From positions 5,901 through 69,900 of the forward strand of contig DFFM01000041.1 in assembly GCA_002369515.1 (NCBI GenBank): DNA of 64,000 nt, written 5' to 3'. Made by a program: the position numbers and the translations under genes. Below, piece by piece: positions 24,459 to 33,789 of the stretch; positions within the stretch are counted from its first letter, which is position 1, and each line of letters opens with the position of its first letter. The notes beneath the pieces are model-generated. The model made no database searches. It was given only the letters and a program-made list of their open reading frames with translations, and was not told where the DNA came from. The stretch is from Prevotella sp. UBA3776. GTDB lineage: Bacteria; Bacteroidota; Bacteroidia; Bacteroidales; Bacteroidaceae.

Positions 24459-25457
24459 ATGGAACAAGAGATTATCCAGCCAGTGAGCGTAGAGCTGCTG
24501 AAAAGCGAACTCACAAGCGAACGACAACTGCGCATGACCAACAAGAGCAACAATGAGATTTACGTCGTCACTGCGCACAACGCGCCCAACGTGATGCGAG
24601 AGATTGGACGTCTGCGCGAGATTGCCTTCCGCGAGGCAGGTGGCGGCACCGGCAAAGAGGTGGACATCGACGAGTTCGACACCTGCGAGAACTGCTACAA
24701 GCAGCTCATCGTTTGGAACCCCGAGGCTCAGGAAATCATCGGTGGCTACCGCTACCTGTTGGGCACCGACTGGGAGCTCGACTCTGAGGGTCAGCCCATT
24801 TTGGCTACGAGCCACATGTTCCACTTCTCGCAGAAGTTTCTCGACGAATACATGTCACGCACCATCGAGCTGGGACGCTCGTTCGTTTCGTTGCCCTATC
24901 AAAGTTCGCGCATGGGAGCCAAGAGCCTTTTCGCCCTCGACAATCTCTGGGACGGTTTGGGGGCGCTCACGGTGATCAAACCCAACGTGAAGTATTTCTT
25001 TGGCAAGATGACCATGTATCCCAGCTACGTGCGCAAGGGGCGCGACATGATTCTCTACTTCCTGAAAAAGCATTTCGGCGACAAGGAAAACCTCATCATC
25101 CCGATGAAACCGCTGAAAATTGAAACCGACGAGGCAGAGCTGGAGAAACTCTTTTGCGAGGACGACTTCAAAGCCGACTACCGCATCCTGAACCGCGAAA
25201 TACGCAAACTGGGCTACAATATACCGCCGTTGGTGAACGCCTACATGAGCCTTTCGCCCACCATGAAACTCTTCGGGACGGCCATCAACTATGGATTCGG
25301 CGACGTGGAGGAAACGGGCATCCTGATAGCAGTGGATGAAATCCTGCAGGAAAAGCGTGTGCGCCACATCGACAGCTACATCAACGCCCACCCCGAAGCG
25401 CTCCACATCACCTCGGGGGCCAACAAGGTGATTTACAAGGAAAAAAGCGCTGATTGA
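24459..25457 (+). CDS. glsB: Lipid N-acyltransferase (glycine lipid, GlsB-like)
   Basis: 332 aa, GNAT fold of the OlsB/hemolysin-like type (Acetyltransf_5). The segment VMREIGRLREIAFREAGGGTGKEVDIDEFD (in parts, residues 45-75) is the family start. YKQLIVWNPEAQEIIGGYRYLLG (near 85) and RTIELGRSFVSLPYQSSRMGAKSLFALDNLW (near 135) form the acyl-donor and glycine/amine-binding core. By homology it N-acylates glycine (or ornithine) with a 3-hydroxy fatty acid before GlsA adds the second chain. It follows the O-acyltransferase by 68 bp. Confidence 0.78.
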   Translation: MEQEIIQPVSVELLKSELTSERQLRMTNKSNNEIYVVTAHNAPNVMREIGRLREIAFREAGGGTGKEVDIDEFDTCENCYKQLIVWNPEAQEIIGGYRYLLGTDWELDSEGQPILATSHMFHFSQKFLDEYMSRTIELGRSFVSLPYQSSRMGAKSLFALDNLWDGLGALTVIKPNVKYFFGKMTMYPSYVRKGRDMILYFLKKHFGDKENLIIPMKPLKIETDEAELEKLFCEDDFKADYRILNREIRKLGYNIPPLVNAYMSLSPTMKLFGTAINYGFGDVEETGILIAVDEILQEKRVRHIDSYINAHPEALHITSGANKVIYKEKSAD

Positions 25458-25507
25458 GCGATACGGACTTCTTTCTCTTTAAAGGAATCCCCAAACCGAC
25501 AATAATC

Positions 25508-28500
25508 ATGAAAACGAGACAACTACTATTCCTGTTGGCATGCTTCATGGCATGCGTTGCCAAGGCTGCTCCCGTTGACCAAAAACAGGCACAGCAACTG
25601 GCACAAGACTTTTTTGCCAAGAAAGGCATATCGTATGCTGCTCCCAAGCTGGTTTTCAAAGCTCCCGGCAGACAGCAGACGGTCCAGACGGTCTCCTATT
25701 ATGTTTTCAATGCCACGGGCCGAAACGGCTTCGTCCTTGTTTCGGGCGACGACCGCACGGTGCCCATCTTGGGCTATTCAGACCATGGCTCGCTCGACAC
25801 CGACAACTTGCCGCCTAACGTCAAGGCATGGCTCGAGGGCTACCAGCGGCAAATCGACGCTTTGGGCGAAGAGACCGCCGTGGGCGCTCCTCAGCAGAAG
25901 GCTCCGGCCACCAACCGCCGAGCCGCCGAGGCCACCAAGAAACCCATCGCTCCGCTGCTCACCACCACGTGGAACCAAAACAGCCCCTACAACGACTTGT
26001 GCCCAAGATATGGTTTCCCCAACTCTGATGACACGGAAGCCTGCGTAACGGGATGTGTGGCTACGGCCTTGGCGCAAGTGATGTATTATTACAAATGGCC
26101 TGCAAAGACTTATGAATTGATTCCCGGCTATACCAATCCGAAGACCGTGAATGGTTTTACAATGACAGTGGAAGATGTTGCAGCCGATACACCCATTGAC
26201 TGGGCAAACATGTGCGACAACTACCAGAACGTTTCGGATGTAGCCAAACGCAAAGCCGTTGCAGAGTTGATGCTGTATTGCGGAACCTCTGTCGAAATGG
26301 CTTACGGCACTTCCTCGTCTGCCTCCAGTTCTGATATACCCTACGCCTTGAAGACTTATTTTGGCTATCAAGGCAAAATGGAGTACATCAATCGAGAAGT
26401 GTATTCGATTGACGATTGGGACCAATTGATCTTCAACGAGTTGCTCAACGGTCGTCCCGTCATCTATGAAGGCCAATCAACGGGCGGCGGCCACGCCTTT
26501 GTGGTGGATGGGTACGACGGTGACGGCCTCTACCATGTCAACTGGGGCTGGGGCGGCATGAGCGACGGCTACTTCGTCCTTTCGGTGATGAATCCCAACA
26601 ACAACAGCGGCATCGGTGCCAGCTCCAGCAGCGACGGCTACTCCATGGATCAGGGCGCTGTCATCGGTATTCAGGTGGAGATGTCTGGAGAAACACTTTC
26701 TTATGCTCTAACGTCAAGCATTATCGGTTTGAGTGATAACACTATTAGTGCTATGTTTGAGAATTCTACGGGATTTACTCACGTGGTGAAAGGCGGCATA
26801 GGCATTGTTGGAAGCGATGGTAAAGTAATTTTATTAAAGTCCTGGGGGGATTGGAACGGCGAATTGGAAAATGGAGAGTATTACCCCCAAATTGATATTT
26901 CATTAAACAAAAACGAATTCTCGGCTGCAGGACTTGAGTATGGCACATATAAAGTAGTTCCTGTCTCACTTGTTGATAGCGATACAGAGTGGCAACCTTG
27001 CCATATTAGTCCCACAGAATATGTAGAAGCCGTTTATGATGAGAATGGCGTTACGCTCACGCTCCACACGGCTGAGGTGAACCTTGAAGTAACAAGCTTT
27101 GACTTCCCCGGCTCGCGCATTGCTGGTATGGAACAACCCGTCAACATGATTGTCAAGAACAATGGCGACGAGTACAGCGGACTTCTCCATTTCTTTGTCA
27201 ACGATCAGTTTGTTGGCAATACAGGAGTGGCCATCGCAGCAGGGAAGAACGGCAATGTGAGCTTCAGATTCACACCCTCCAGCAGCGGCCTTCATACCAT
27301 TGCCGTGGCACTCGATGAAGATGGGGCCAACATGATTGGAACCGCAGAAGTGGAGATTACTGCCGGAAGTGCAGAGCAAAGTTTGGAAGTGGTTTCATTC
27401 ACGGCTGCCAATGCTGACCCGGCAGGCAACAAGACGATATATGGTACTACACTGAAAGGAACTGCAGTCATCAAAAATACAGCAAGTTCAGCCTATGCGG
27501 GCGGGGTGCTTGTATATTTGTTGGAAAATACGGATGCCACTCATTACTCCAGTGTCCAACAAAACACTTACTCTGTTGAAATACCAGCTGGGGGCTCCCA
27601 AGAAATAACAGTACAGTTTGAACAATTAAATACTGATAAATATTATTGGGTCTCCTTCAGATACACAGACAAAAATAAAACGAAACTGACCAATGCGGAT
27701 TTTCACGCATACGACATGGAGCCAGGTCTCGTCACCTGGAACTCTCAAGGCGAGCAGAAAGCCATTGCGGCATCAAGCAGTTTGACTGTTCCCACCGAAG
27801 CCATAGCCGTTGACCTGACGGGGACTGGCGTAAGCACTGTCGTGCCGAACGACAATCCCAACACCTTATATTATTTGGGCGACACCGATGCTGTGCCCAG
27901 TGGCCTTGAAGGAAAGAACATCGTTCAGGGCAGCAAGGCTACCTCCATTGTGCTGACCGACGAGCAGGAGTTCTTCGTGCCCAAGACGTTCACCGCCACA
28001 GAGGCCACCTACACACAGACACCGACTTTGGTGACCAGCGGCACGGGTGGATGGACGACTCTTGTGCTTCCGTTTGCCGTTTCATCGGTGACAAACGCCA
28101 CCGACAACAAACGCATCGACTGGTTCCACAGCCGCACCGACACGGACAAAGACTTCTGGGTGAAACGTTTCGCTGAATTGGAAGGTAGCACGGTGCTGTT
28201 CGATTTTGCAGACGTGTTGGAGGCAAACGTGCCCTACATCGTGGCTTATCCGGGCAACAAGTGGGGCGAGGAGTTCAATCTGGGCGGCAAGCAGATTGTC
28301 TATGAAGGCGAAAATGTAAGATTCGCAGCCAATGCCCGCATGCTGGCCAGTTCGAGCCTCTACAATTTTGTGGGAGCCACCACAAAGACAGAGATTGTCG
28401 GCGGCTACGCCCTCAACGACGCGGGCACCAATTTCGGCTTGAACGCAACTGTGGAGACAAAGCCGTTCCGCGCCTATTTTGTTGCAAAAACGCAGACTGC

Positions 28501-28708
28501 CAGCATGCCCAAGCGACTGAACATTGGCAGCTACAAGGGTCAGCCTACGGAAATACTGATGCCTTTTGCCGCCGAGGATGAGCAAGTGGCCATTTATTCG
28601 TTGAACGGACAAATGGTGCGCATGGCAAAGAAACAGAACGGCTGCATCAGTCTGGAAGGCCTGCCCAAGGGAGTTTATGTGGTTAAAGGAAAAAAGGTAG
28701 TATGGTAA
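25508..28708 (+). CDS. Secreted C10 (streptopain-family) cysteine peptidase
   Basis: 1066 aa from ATG 25508. Signal peptide MKTRQLLFLLACFMACVAKA (1-20), then a pro-domain resembling the Spi/streptopain inhibitor fold (VDQKQAQQLAQDFFAKKG to about 125). The catalytic domain has active Cys183 in GCVATALAQVMYYY and His329 in GGGHAFVVDGY, followed by HVNWGWGG. After about 380 come Ig-like/CARDB-type beta domains. The last ~70 residues (IYSLNGQMVRMAKKQNG, LPKGVYVVKGKKVVW) form a T9SS-type sorting tail. Close to the interpain/SpeB type of Prevotella. A short peptide gene follows after 5 bp. Confidence 0.93.
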   Translation: MKTRQLLFLLACFMACVAKAAPVDQKQAQQLAQDFFAKKGISYAAPKLVFKAPGRQQTVQTVSYYVFNATGRNGFVLVSGDDRTVPILGYSDHGSLDTDNLPPNVKAWLEGYQRQIDALGEETAVGAPQQKAPATNRRAAEATKKPIAPLLTTTWNQNSPYNDLCPRYGFPNSDDTEACVTGCVATALAQVMYYYKWPAKTYELIPGYTNPKTVNGFTMTVEDVAADTPIDWANMCDNYQNVSDVAKRKAVAELMLYCGTSVEMAYGTSSSASSSDIPYALKTYFGYQGKMEYINREVYSIDDWDQLIFNELLNGRPVIYEGQSTGGGHAFVVDGYDGDGLYHVNWGWGGMSDGYFVLSVMNPNNNSGIGASSSSDGYSMDQGAVIGIQVEMSGETLSYALTSSIIGLSDNTISAMFENSTGFTHVVKGGIGIVGSDGKVILLKSWGDWNGELENGEYYPQIDISLNKNEFSAAGLEYGTYKVVPVSLVDSDTEWQPCHISPTEYVEAVYDENGVTLTLHTAEVNLEVTSFDFPGSRIAGMEQPVNMIVKNNGDEYSGLLHFFVNDQFVGNTGVAIAAGKNGNVSFRFTPSSSGLHTIAVALDEDGANMIGTAEVEITAGSAEQSLEVVSFTAANADPAGNKTIYGTTLKGTAVIKNTASSAYAGGVLVYLLENTDATHYSSVQQNTYSVEIPAGGSQEITVQFEQLNTDKYYWVSFRYTDKNKTKLTNADFHAYDMEPGLVTWNSQGEQKAIAASSSLTVPTEAIAVDLTGTGVSTVVPNDNPNTLYYLGDTDAVPSGLEGKNIVQGSKATSIVLTDEQEFFVPKTFTATEATYTQTPTLVTSGTGGWTTLVLPFAVSSVTNATDNKRIDWFHSRTDTDKDFWVKRFAELEGSTVLFDFADVLEANVPYIVAYPGNKWGEEFNLGGKQIVYEGENVRFAANARMLASSSLYNFVGATTKTEIVGGYALNDAGTNFGLNATVETKPFRAYFVAKTQTASMPKRLNIGSYKGQPTEILMPFAAEDEQVAIYSLNGQMVRMAKKQNGCISLEGLPKGVYVVKGKKVVW

Positions 28709-28713
28709 GATTT

Positions 28714-28932
28714 ATGGAAGCAACGAAAGCAAAATATTTGCATCCACGGATGAAAATTCTTCTGATGGATTCTGAATGTATGGGACTGACAGCCAGTGGC
28801 GTTGAAGATCCGACGGTTGGGTCTGCAAAGGGTGGTTTCTTCGATGAAATCGACGAAAACGAAGCCAGCAATGCCCCACAAAACGACCTTCAAACCACGG
28901 TCAGCCAGATGCACAGCGTCTGGGACGAATAA
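28714..28932 (+). CDS. Short peptide with YLxPxxK...DxEC signature
   Basis: 72 aa from the ATG 5 bp after the C10 peptidase stop, so certainly cotranscribed; an in-frame ATG at 28702 overlaps the peptidase end. No signal peptide. Residues 8-22 read KYLHPRMKILLMDSEC. The rest is acidic (FFDEIDENEAS) and the end is HSVWDE. A second peptide at 45451-45642 has the same order of features (NYLQPQTKAKAIDGEC, SLWDD end). No known family that I recognise. It could be an inhibitor, chaperone or ribosomally made precursor; nothing in the sequence decides between these. One Cys only. Confidence 0.65.
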   Translation: MEATKAKYLHPRMKILLMDSECMGLTASGVEDPTVGSAKGGFFDEIDENEASNAPQNDLQTTVSQMHSVWDE

Positions 28933-28943
28933 GAATAGGCGAA

Positions 28944-28996
28944 AAAAAGCCCACCCCCGCCTCCTTCGAAAAGAAGAGGGCGGGGGTGGGCTTTTT
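28944..28996. terminator. Strong bidirectional terminator
   Basis: A GC-rich stem (about 28944-28961 with 28979-28996) is flanked by runs of A on the left and T on the right, so it can stop both the plus-strand peptidase operon and the minus-strand dgt transcript ending at 29001. Confidence 0.85.
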
Positions 28997-29000
28997 CCCC

Positions 29001-30338
29001 CTAAACAATGGGCAGTGAGATGCCGTTGATTTTCTGGTAGAAGTCGAGCGCATAGACGTCGGTCATGCCGCTGATGAAATCAATCATGGCCATGATGCGC
29101 GTTTCCAGGTCGGGCGAGTCGATGTGGTACTGGCTGCTCACACGACCGATGAGCTGGCGCGAATGGAACTTTTCGGGATAGACGGCAGCCTGGATGAGGC
29201 TGTCCATGAGGGTTTCTATGATTTTGTATCCCGACAGTTCCACGTCGAGCACAGGCTTGCTGTTGTAGATTTTTCGGACGCTCATATCTACGCAGGCACG
29301 GTAAGCCTCGCGCTGCCGCTGGTGGATGTGGTCCACCAGACTGCCCGTGAAAGTACCTTTCAGTATCTCGTCCTCGTGGCGCACAAAAGCTTGCACACAC
29401 TCGTGTTCGAGCAGTCCGATGACGCTGGCGCGCATGTAGATCACCTTTTCGTTGTTGTCGGTGATGCCTTCGTCGATGATTCGCTGGCGTATGCGGTGCT
29501 GGGTGTCGTCGTCGAAAAAACGGAGCAGCAGGCTTGATGTCTCGTCGAACGAAAGAATTTTCAGCTTGTGCGAGTCTTCGATGTCCATGATTTCGTAGCA
29601 GATGTCGTCGGCAGCCTCTACGAGATAGACCAGCGGGTGGCGGGCGAAACGCATGGGCTCTCCGGGTGACGAGAGGCGAAGAATGCCCATTTCATCGGCG
29701 ATTTTCTGGTATATTGGCTGTTCTGTGGCAAAAAAGCCGAACTTCCCCTTCTTGCTGGCCGCTGCCGACGCCAGCGGGTATTTCACAATGCTGGCCAGGG
29801 TGGAGTAGGTCATGACGAAGCCACCTTCGCGGCGCCCCTTGAACCGGTGGGTCAATATGCGGAAGGCATTGGCATTGCCCTCGAAGTGAGTGATGTCGCT
29901 CCAGAATTGCTCGCTCACCATCGGGCGAAGCGACAGTCCTTTGGCCTCGGTGAAGTAGGCTTGGATGGCCTTTTCGCCTGAATGGCCGAACGGTGGGTTG
30001 CCAAGGTCGTGCGCCAGACACGCCGCCGAGACAATATTGCCGATTTCATCGAAGAATGTTCCGCGCAGTTCGGGATGGCGAAGCGTCAGCTCGCGAGCCA
30101 CGTCGTCGCCCAGCGAGCGCCCCACGCTGGCCACTTCGAGCGAGTGGGTCAGTCGGTTGTGGACGAAAATGCTTCCTGGCAGGGGGAACACCTGCGTTTT
30201 GTTTTGCATGCGTCGGAAAGGAGCAGAGAAAATCAGACGGTCGTAGTCGCGTTTGAATTCGCTGCGGTCGTCATGTCGATGGGCATGACGGTCTTCCTGT
30301 CCGAGCCGTTTGTTGGTTATCAGTTGGTTCCAGTTCAT
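29001..30338 (-). CDS. dgt: Deoxyguanosinetriphosphate triphosphohydrolase-like protein
   Basis: Hydrolyses dGTP (or other dNTPs) to the nucleoside and tripolyphosphate. 445 aa from MNWNQL. Three successive ATGs (30344, 30341, 30338) are possible starts; upstream is promoter. The HD-domain metal ligands are visible in NRLTHSLEVASVGRSLG and CLAHDLGNPPFGHSGEKA (near 110). The N-terminal RDYDRLIFSAPFRRMQNKTQVFP is the dGTPase signature. A TAACTTTG box lies only 5 bp before the first ATG, so the mRNA may be nearly leaderless. Confidence 0.93.
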   Translation of the reverse strand: MNWNQLITNKRLGQEDRHAHRHDDRSEFKRDYDRLIFSAPFRRMQNKTQVFPLPGSIFVHNRLTHSLEVASVGRSLGDDVARELTLRHPELRGTFFDEIGNIVSAACLAHDLGNPPFGHSGEKAIQAYFTEAKGLSLRPMVSEQFWSDITHFEGNANAFRILTHRFKGRREGGFVMTYSTLASIVKYPLASAAASKKGKFGFFATEQPIYQKIADEMGILRLSSPGEPMRFARHPLVYLVEAADDICYEIMDIEDSHKLKILSFDETSSLLLRFFDDDTQHRIRQRIIDEGITDNNEKVIYMRASVIGLLEHECVQAFVRHEDEILKGTFTGSLVDHIHQRQREAYRACVDMSVRKIYNSKPVLDVELSGYKIIETLMDSLIQAAVYPEKFHSRQLIGRVSSQYHIDSPDLETRIMAMIDFISGMTDVYALDFYQKINGISLPIV

Positions 30339-30349
30339 CATCATGGCGA

Positions 30350-30357
30350 CAAAGTTA
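30350..30357 (-). promoter_or_regulatory. -7 box of the dgt promoter
   Basis: Minus strand TAACTTTG. The first ATG begins 5 nt downstream, within the range where Bacteroidota transcripts start. The -33 element is not clear (a TTTG lies only 12 bp upstream). Confidence 0.5.
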
Positions 30358-30509
30358 CGATTAACTGAGCAAATAAGAAAAAGAAACACCCACTTTCTTT
30401 GTTTTTCTTTCTTTTACGACTGTCAGCAACTTTATCGCATAGAAACTGTTTTAACAGCCATTTTTATATTAAATAAGGTAAAAACGATGGATATGTGAAG
30501 ACGAATGAT

Positions 30510-30517
30510 TAATTTTG
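30510..30517 (+). promoter_or_regulatory. -7 box of the dut operon promoter
   Basis: TAATTTTG matches TAnnTTTG, 64 bp before the dut ATG (30582). The -33 region lacks a clear TTTG. Confidence 0.5.
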
Positions 30518-30581
30518 CATTTTAATAGTGTCATTGAAACAGTTGAATCATCTTAACCAGCTGAATAAAGAAATCAAAGAA

Positions 30582-31016
30582 ATGAAGATAAAAGTAGTGA
30601 ACCGAAGCCACCATCCGCTGCCTGCCTACGCCACCGCCCAAAGTGCAGGCATGGATTTGCGTGCCAATTTGGATGAACCCGTTGTGTTGCACCCCTTGGA
30701 GCGAAAGCTCATCAAAACGGGGCTGTTCATCGCTCTGCCCGAGGGGTACGAGGCCCAGGTTCGTCCCCGCAGCGGGTTGGCCCTGAAGCATGGCATCACC
30801 GTCATCAACACGCCGGGCACCATCGACTCCGACTATCGTGGCGAGGTTGGCGTTTGCCTGGTCAATCTGTCGCAGGACGACTTTGTGGTGAACGATGGCG
30901 AGCGCATCGCCCAGATGGTCATTGCGCGTCATGAACAGGGTGTGTTTGTAGAAGTCGAAGAACTGGATGCCACCGAGCGAGGCGCTGGCGGCTACGGTCA
31001 TACGGGCGTAAAATAA
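30582..31016 (+). CDS. dut: dUTP diphosphatase
   Basis: Removes dUTP and supplies dUMP for thymidylate. 144 aa from ATG 30582, typical trimeric dUTPase length. Motifs in order: SAGMDLRA (I), [11 protein letters not shown] (II), [16 protein letters not shown] (III), RIAQMVIAR (IV) and the C-terminal arm [12 protein letters not shown] (V). An upstream GTG at 30528 would add a non-conserved stretch. First gene of a plus-strand operon dut-TPR-DUF4292-envC-like, a grouping common in Bacteroidales; dgt is divergent, so two dNTP-cleaning genes share one intergenic region. Confidence 0.97.
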   Translation: MKIKVVNRSHHPLPAYATAQSAGMDLRANLDEPVVLHPLERKLIKTGLFIALPEGYEAQVRPRSGLALKHGITVINTPGTIDSDYRGEVGVCLVNLSQDDFVVNDGERIAQMVIARHEQGVFVEVEELDATERGAGGYGHTGVK

Positions 31017-31026
31017 CACAGCGGCG

Positions 31027-32820
31027 ATGTTTTTTCGGAGCAAATTTTTCGAGTTGGTAGCGGGCATGTTGGCAGTTGCCGCGGTTTCTGTCGCGACGCA
31101 GAGTTGCAGTTACAAAGGAACGGCAACGCATGCGCCATCGGCGCAGGTGAAGTATGAAATCAGCCGCAACGACAGCCTGCGGTACGCCTATTTCTTCGAC
31201 GAGGCGGTGAAACTGCAATTGGCTGAGCGCTACGACGAGGCCTACGACCTGTTGAAGCACTGTCAGGAAATCAATCCTTATGCCGCAGAGGTGTATTATC
31301 TGCTGGCGGCCTACCATGGCGAAATGGAGCAGGACACACTGGCCATGAACTGCTACAAGAAAGCCGCCGAACTGAACCCCGACAACTACGACTATTTGGA
31401 GCGGTTGGCGCAGGTCTATATCAGCGAAGGAAAACTAGACGAGGCAACCGACGTCTATGAACGACTCCACGAGGGCAACAAAGAACGCTCGGACGTGCTG
31501 GCCATGCTGCTTCGCCTCTACAGCAACAGCAAGGACTATGAGAAGATGCTGCACACCATCGACAGGCTAGAGGCTACTGACGGCCCCAGCGAACAGCTCA
31601 CCCTGGGACGCATGAGCATCTACGACCAGCAAGGCCGCAAGAAAGAAGCACTGAACGAACTGAAACAACTGGCCCATCGCCATCCCAACGACCTGAACTA
31701 CCGGGTGATGATGGGCAACTGGCTGCTGCAGAACGACCGCAAGGCTGAAGCCCTGGGCGAATATGAACATGTGCTGAAGGAGGAACCCGACAATGTGCTG
31801 GCACAGACGGCGCTGGTTGATTACTACAAGGCCGACGGCCAGGACTCGGTGGCCCACGAGATGCAGGAGCGCATGCTCGTCAGCCCAAAGACGCCCTCGG
31901 ACACCAAAATACTGCTCATCCGGCAGATTATTCAGGAAAATGAAACCATGGGCAATGGCGACAGCACCCACGTGCTGCGGCTCTTTGAACGCATCTATGA
32001 GGCCAACCCAAAGGATGCCGGCATGGTTTCGCTATGGGCGGCCTACATGAAACTCAAAGAAATGCCCGACGACTCAGTGAACGTAGTGCTGGAACGCGTA
32101 CTCGCCATCACTCCCGACGACAGCAACGCGCGGCTGGAACTGATTCAGAACACGTGGAAGACGCAGGACTACGACCGCGTGATTGAGCAGGCTCGCCAGG
32201 CGCAGCAGTATATTCCCGATGAAATGGCCTTTTATTACTTCGAAGGTGTGGCCTACTACCAGAAGGAAATGAAAGAAGAAGCCCTGCAGGCCTTCCGTCG
32301 CGGCGTGGGGCAAATCAACGAGCAGAGCAACAAACACATCGTGTCGGACTTCTACGCCATGATGGGTGACATACTGCACGACAAGGGACGATCCGAAGAG
32401 GCATACGCAGCCTACGACAGCTGTCTGCAGTGGAAGGATGACAATCTGGGATGTCTGAACAACTATGCCTACTACCTGAGCGAGGAGAACCGCGAGTTGC
32501 ACAAGGCCGAGCAAATGAGTTACCGAACCATCAAGGCCGAACCCACCAACAGCACCTTTCTGGACACCTACGCTTGGATTCTCTTCATGCAGGAACGTTA
32601 CGCCGAGGCGCAAATCTACATCGACCAGGCCATACAAAACGACACTGCGGCCAGCGCAGTGCTCCTTGAACATGGCGGCGACATCCACGCACAGAACAAC
32701 GACATTGTGAAAGCCTTGGAACTCTGGCAGAAAGCTGTTGATGCCGGCAGCGAGAGCAAAGTGCTCATCAGGAAAATAAAGCTGAGGAAATACATCAAGG
32801 ATAAAGGAAACGAAAAATGA
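31027..32820 (+). CDS. TPR-repeat lipoprotein
   Basis: 597 aa. N-terminal hydrophobic segment ending ATQSC (Cys 27) looks like a lipoprotein signal, so the protein probably sits in the outer membrane facing the periplasm. The rest is helical with successive tetratricopeptide repeats: YDEAYDLLKHCQEINPYAAEVYYLLAAYH, TLAMNCYKKAAELNPDNYDYLERLAQVY, LDEATDVYERLHEG, KAEALGEYEHVLKEEPDNVLAQTALVDYY, continuing to the end. A scaffold or assembly role is likely; the exact function is unknown. It starts 10 bp after dut and ends 7 bp before the next gene. Confidence 0.88.
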   Translation: MFFRSKFFELVAGMLAVAAVSVATQSCSYKGTATHAPSAQVKYEISRNDSLRYAYFFDEAVKLQLAERYDEAYDLLKHCQEINPYAAEVYYLLAAYHGEMEQDTLAMNCYKKAAELNPDNYDYLERLAQVYISEGKLDEATDVYERLHEGNKERSDVLAMLLRLYSNSKDYEKMLHTIDRLEATDGPSEQLTLGRMSIYDQQGRKKEALNELKQLAHRHPNDLNYRVMMGNWLLQNDRKAEALGEYEHVLKEEPDNVLAQTALVDYYKADGQDSVAHEMQERMLVSPKTPSDTKILLIRQIIQENETMGNGDSTHVLRLFERIYEANPKDAGMVSLWAAYMKLKEMPDDSVNVVLERVLAITPDDSNARLELIQNTWKTQDYDRVIEQARQAQQYIPDEMAFYYFEGVAYYQKEMKEEALQAFRRGVGQINEQSNKHIVSDFYAMMGDILHDKGRSEEAYAAYDSCLQWKDDNLGCLNNYAYYLSEENRELHKAEQMSYRTIKAEPTNSTFLDTYAWILFMQERYAEAQIYIDQAIQNDTAASAVLLEHGGDIHAQNNDIVKALELWQKAVDAGSESKVLIRKIKLRKYIKDKGNEK

Positions 32821-32827
32821 ACAGATA

Positions 32828-33751
32828 ATGAAGAAAATGAAAAATAGCAACATCAAAATAGTGTTGGCGCTGGCTGTGCTGATGGCATTGGCTAGTGCAT
32901 GTGGCTCGAAAAAGGCCGTAGTGAAAGACAATGCAGGCAAACCGGCAACGGGCCAGCAACAACAAGGCGGGCAGACTGCCCAGGATTCGAAGGAACTGCA
33001 AAAGGCGAGATTTTTGCAGATGGTGGCAGACAATGCCGTCTATTCCGACTTCATCAATACAAAAATGAAAATCAAGGTGAACACCGGCAGCAAGGAAATG
33101 ACTCTGCCGGGCGTGTTGCGCATGCACAAGGACGATGTCATCCGCATCCAGGTGCAGGTGCCCATCCTAGGCACCGAGGCAGCCCGCCTGGAGTTTACCA
33201 AAGACTATGTGCTCATTGTTGACCGCATACACAGGGAGTACTGCAAGGGCAACTACAACCAGTTGGACTTTCTCAAGCGCAACGGACTGACCTTCAGCTC
33301 GCTGCAGGCTCTGTTCTGGAACCAGTTGTTTGTGCCGGGTAGCGAACGCATCGACCAGAATGCCCTCCAGCAACTCGATGCCAATCTGGGCAGTGGAGCC
33401 ACCACGCCCATCGTGCTGAAGAAAGGCAACATGAGCTATCAGTGGCAAACTGACAGCAAGACGGGCCGCATAGAGAAAACGTCGATAGCCTACTCCAGCA
33501 AGCAGAGCGGAAATACAAAGGTGGAGGTCAACTACTCGGACTTCGTGCAACTGGGTGTCAAGCAATTCCCTTCGCAACTGAACATTGATGCCAACACAAC
33601 AGCCCTGAAAGGTGGTGCCAAGAAGCTGAACGTGAACATCAGCATGAACGGCGTGAACACCGACAGCGACTGGGAACTGCGCACCACACTGAGCAAGAAG
33701 TACAAGGAAATGAGCGTTGACGATGTTCTCAAACGCGTCATGAGCCTGTAG
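32828..33751 (+). CDS. DUF4292 lipoprotein
   Basis: 307 aa. Signal and lipobox LAVLMALASACGSKKAVVK (Cys at about residue 25). The central part (FINTKMKIKVNTGSKEMTLPGVLRMHKDDVIRIQVQVPILGTEAARLEFTKDYVLIVDR, in pieces from about 75) has the alternating beta pattern of LolA/LolB-like folds typical of DUF4292. That suggests lipid or lipoprotein handling at the outer membrane, not shown here. Third gene of the dut operon, 38 bp before the EnvC-like gene. Confidence 0.85.
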   Translation: MKKMKNSNIKIVLALAVLMALASACGSKKAVVKDNAGKPATGQQQQGGQTAQDSKELQKARFLQMVADNAVYSDFINTKMKIKVNTGSKEMTLPGVLRMHKDDVIRIQVQVPILGTEAARLEFTKDYVLIVDRIHREYCKGNYNQLDFLKRNGLTFSSLQALFWNQLFVPGSERIDQNALQQLDANLGSGATTPIVLKKGNMSYQWQTDSKTGRIEKTSIAYSSKQSGNTKVEVNYSDFVQLGVKQFPSQLNIDANTTALKGGAKKLNVNISMNGVNTDSDWELRTTLSKKYKEMSVDDVLKRVMSL

Positions 33752-33789
33752 TGAGTTGAGCGTGAATGTTTAATGTTAACTGTGAAAAG

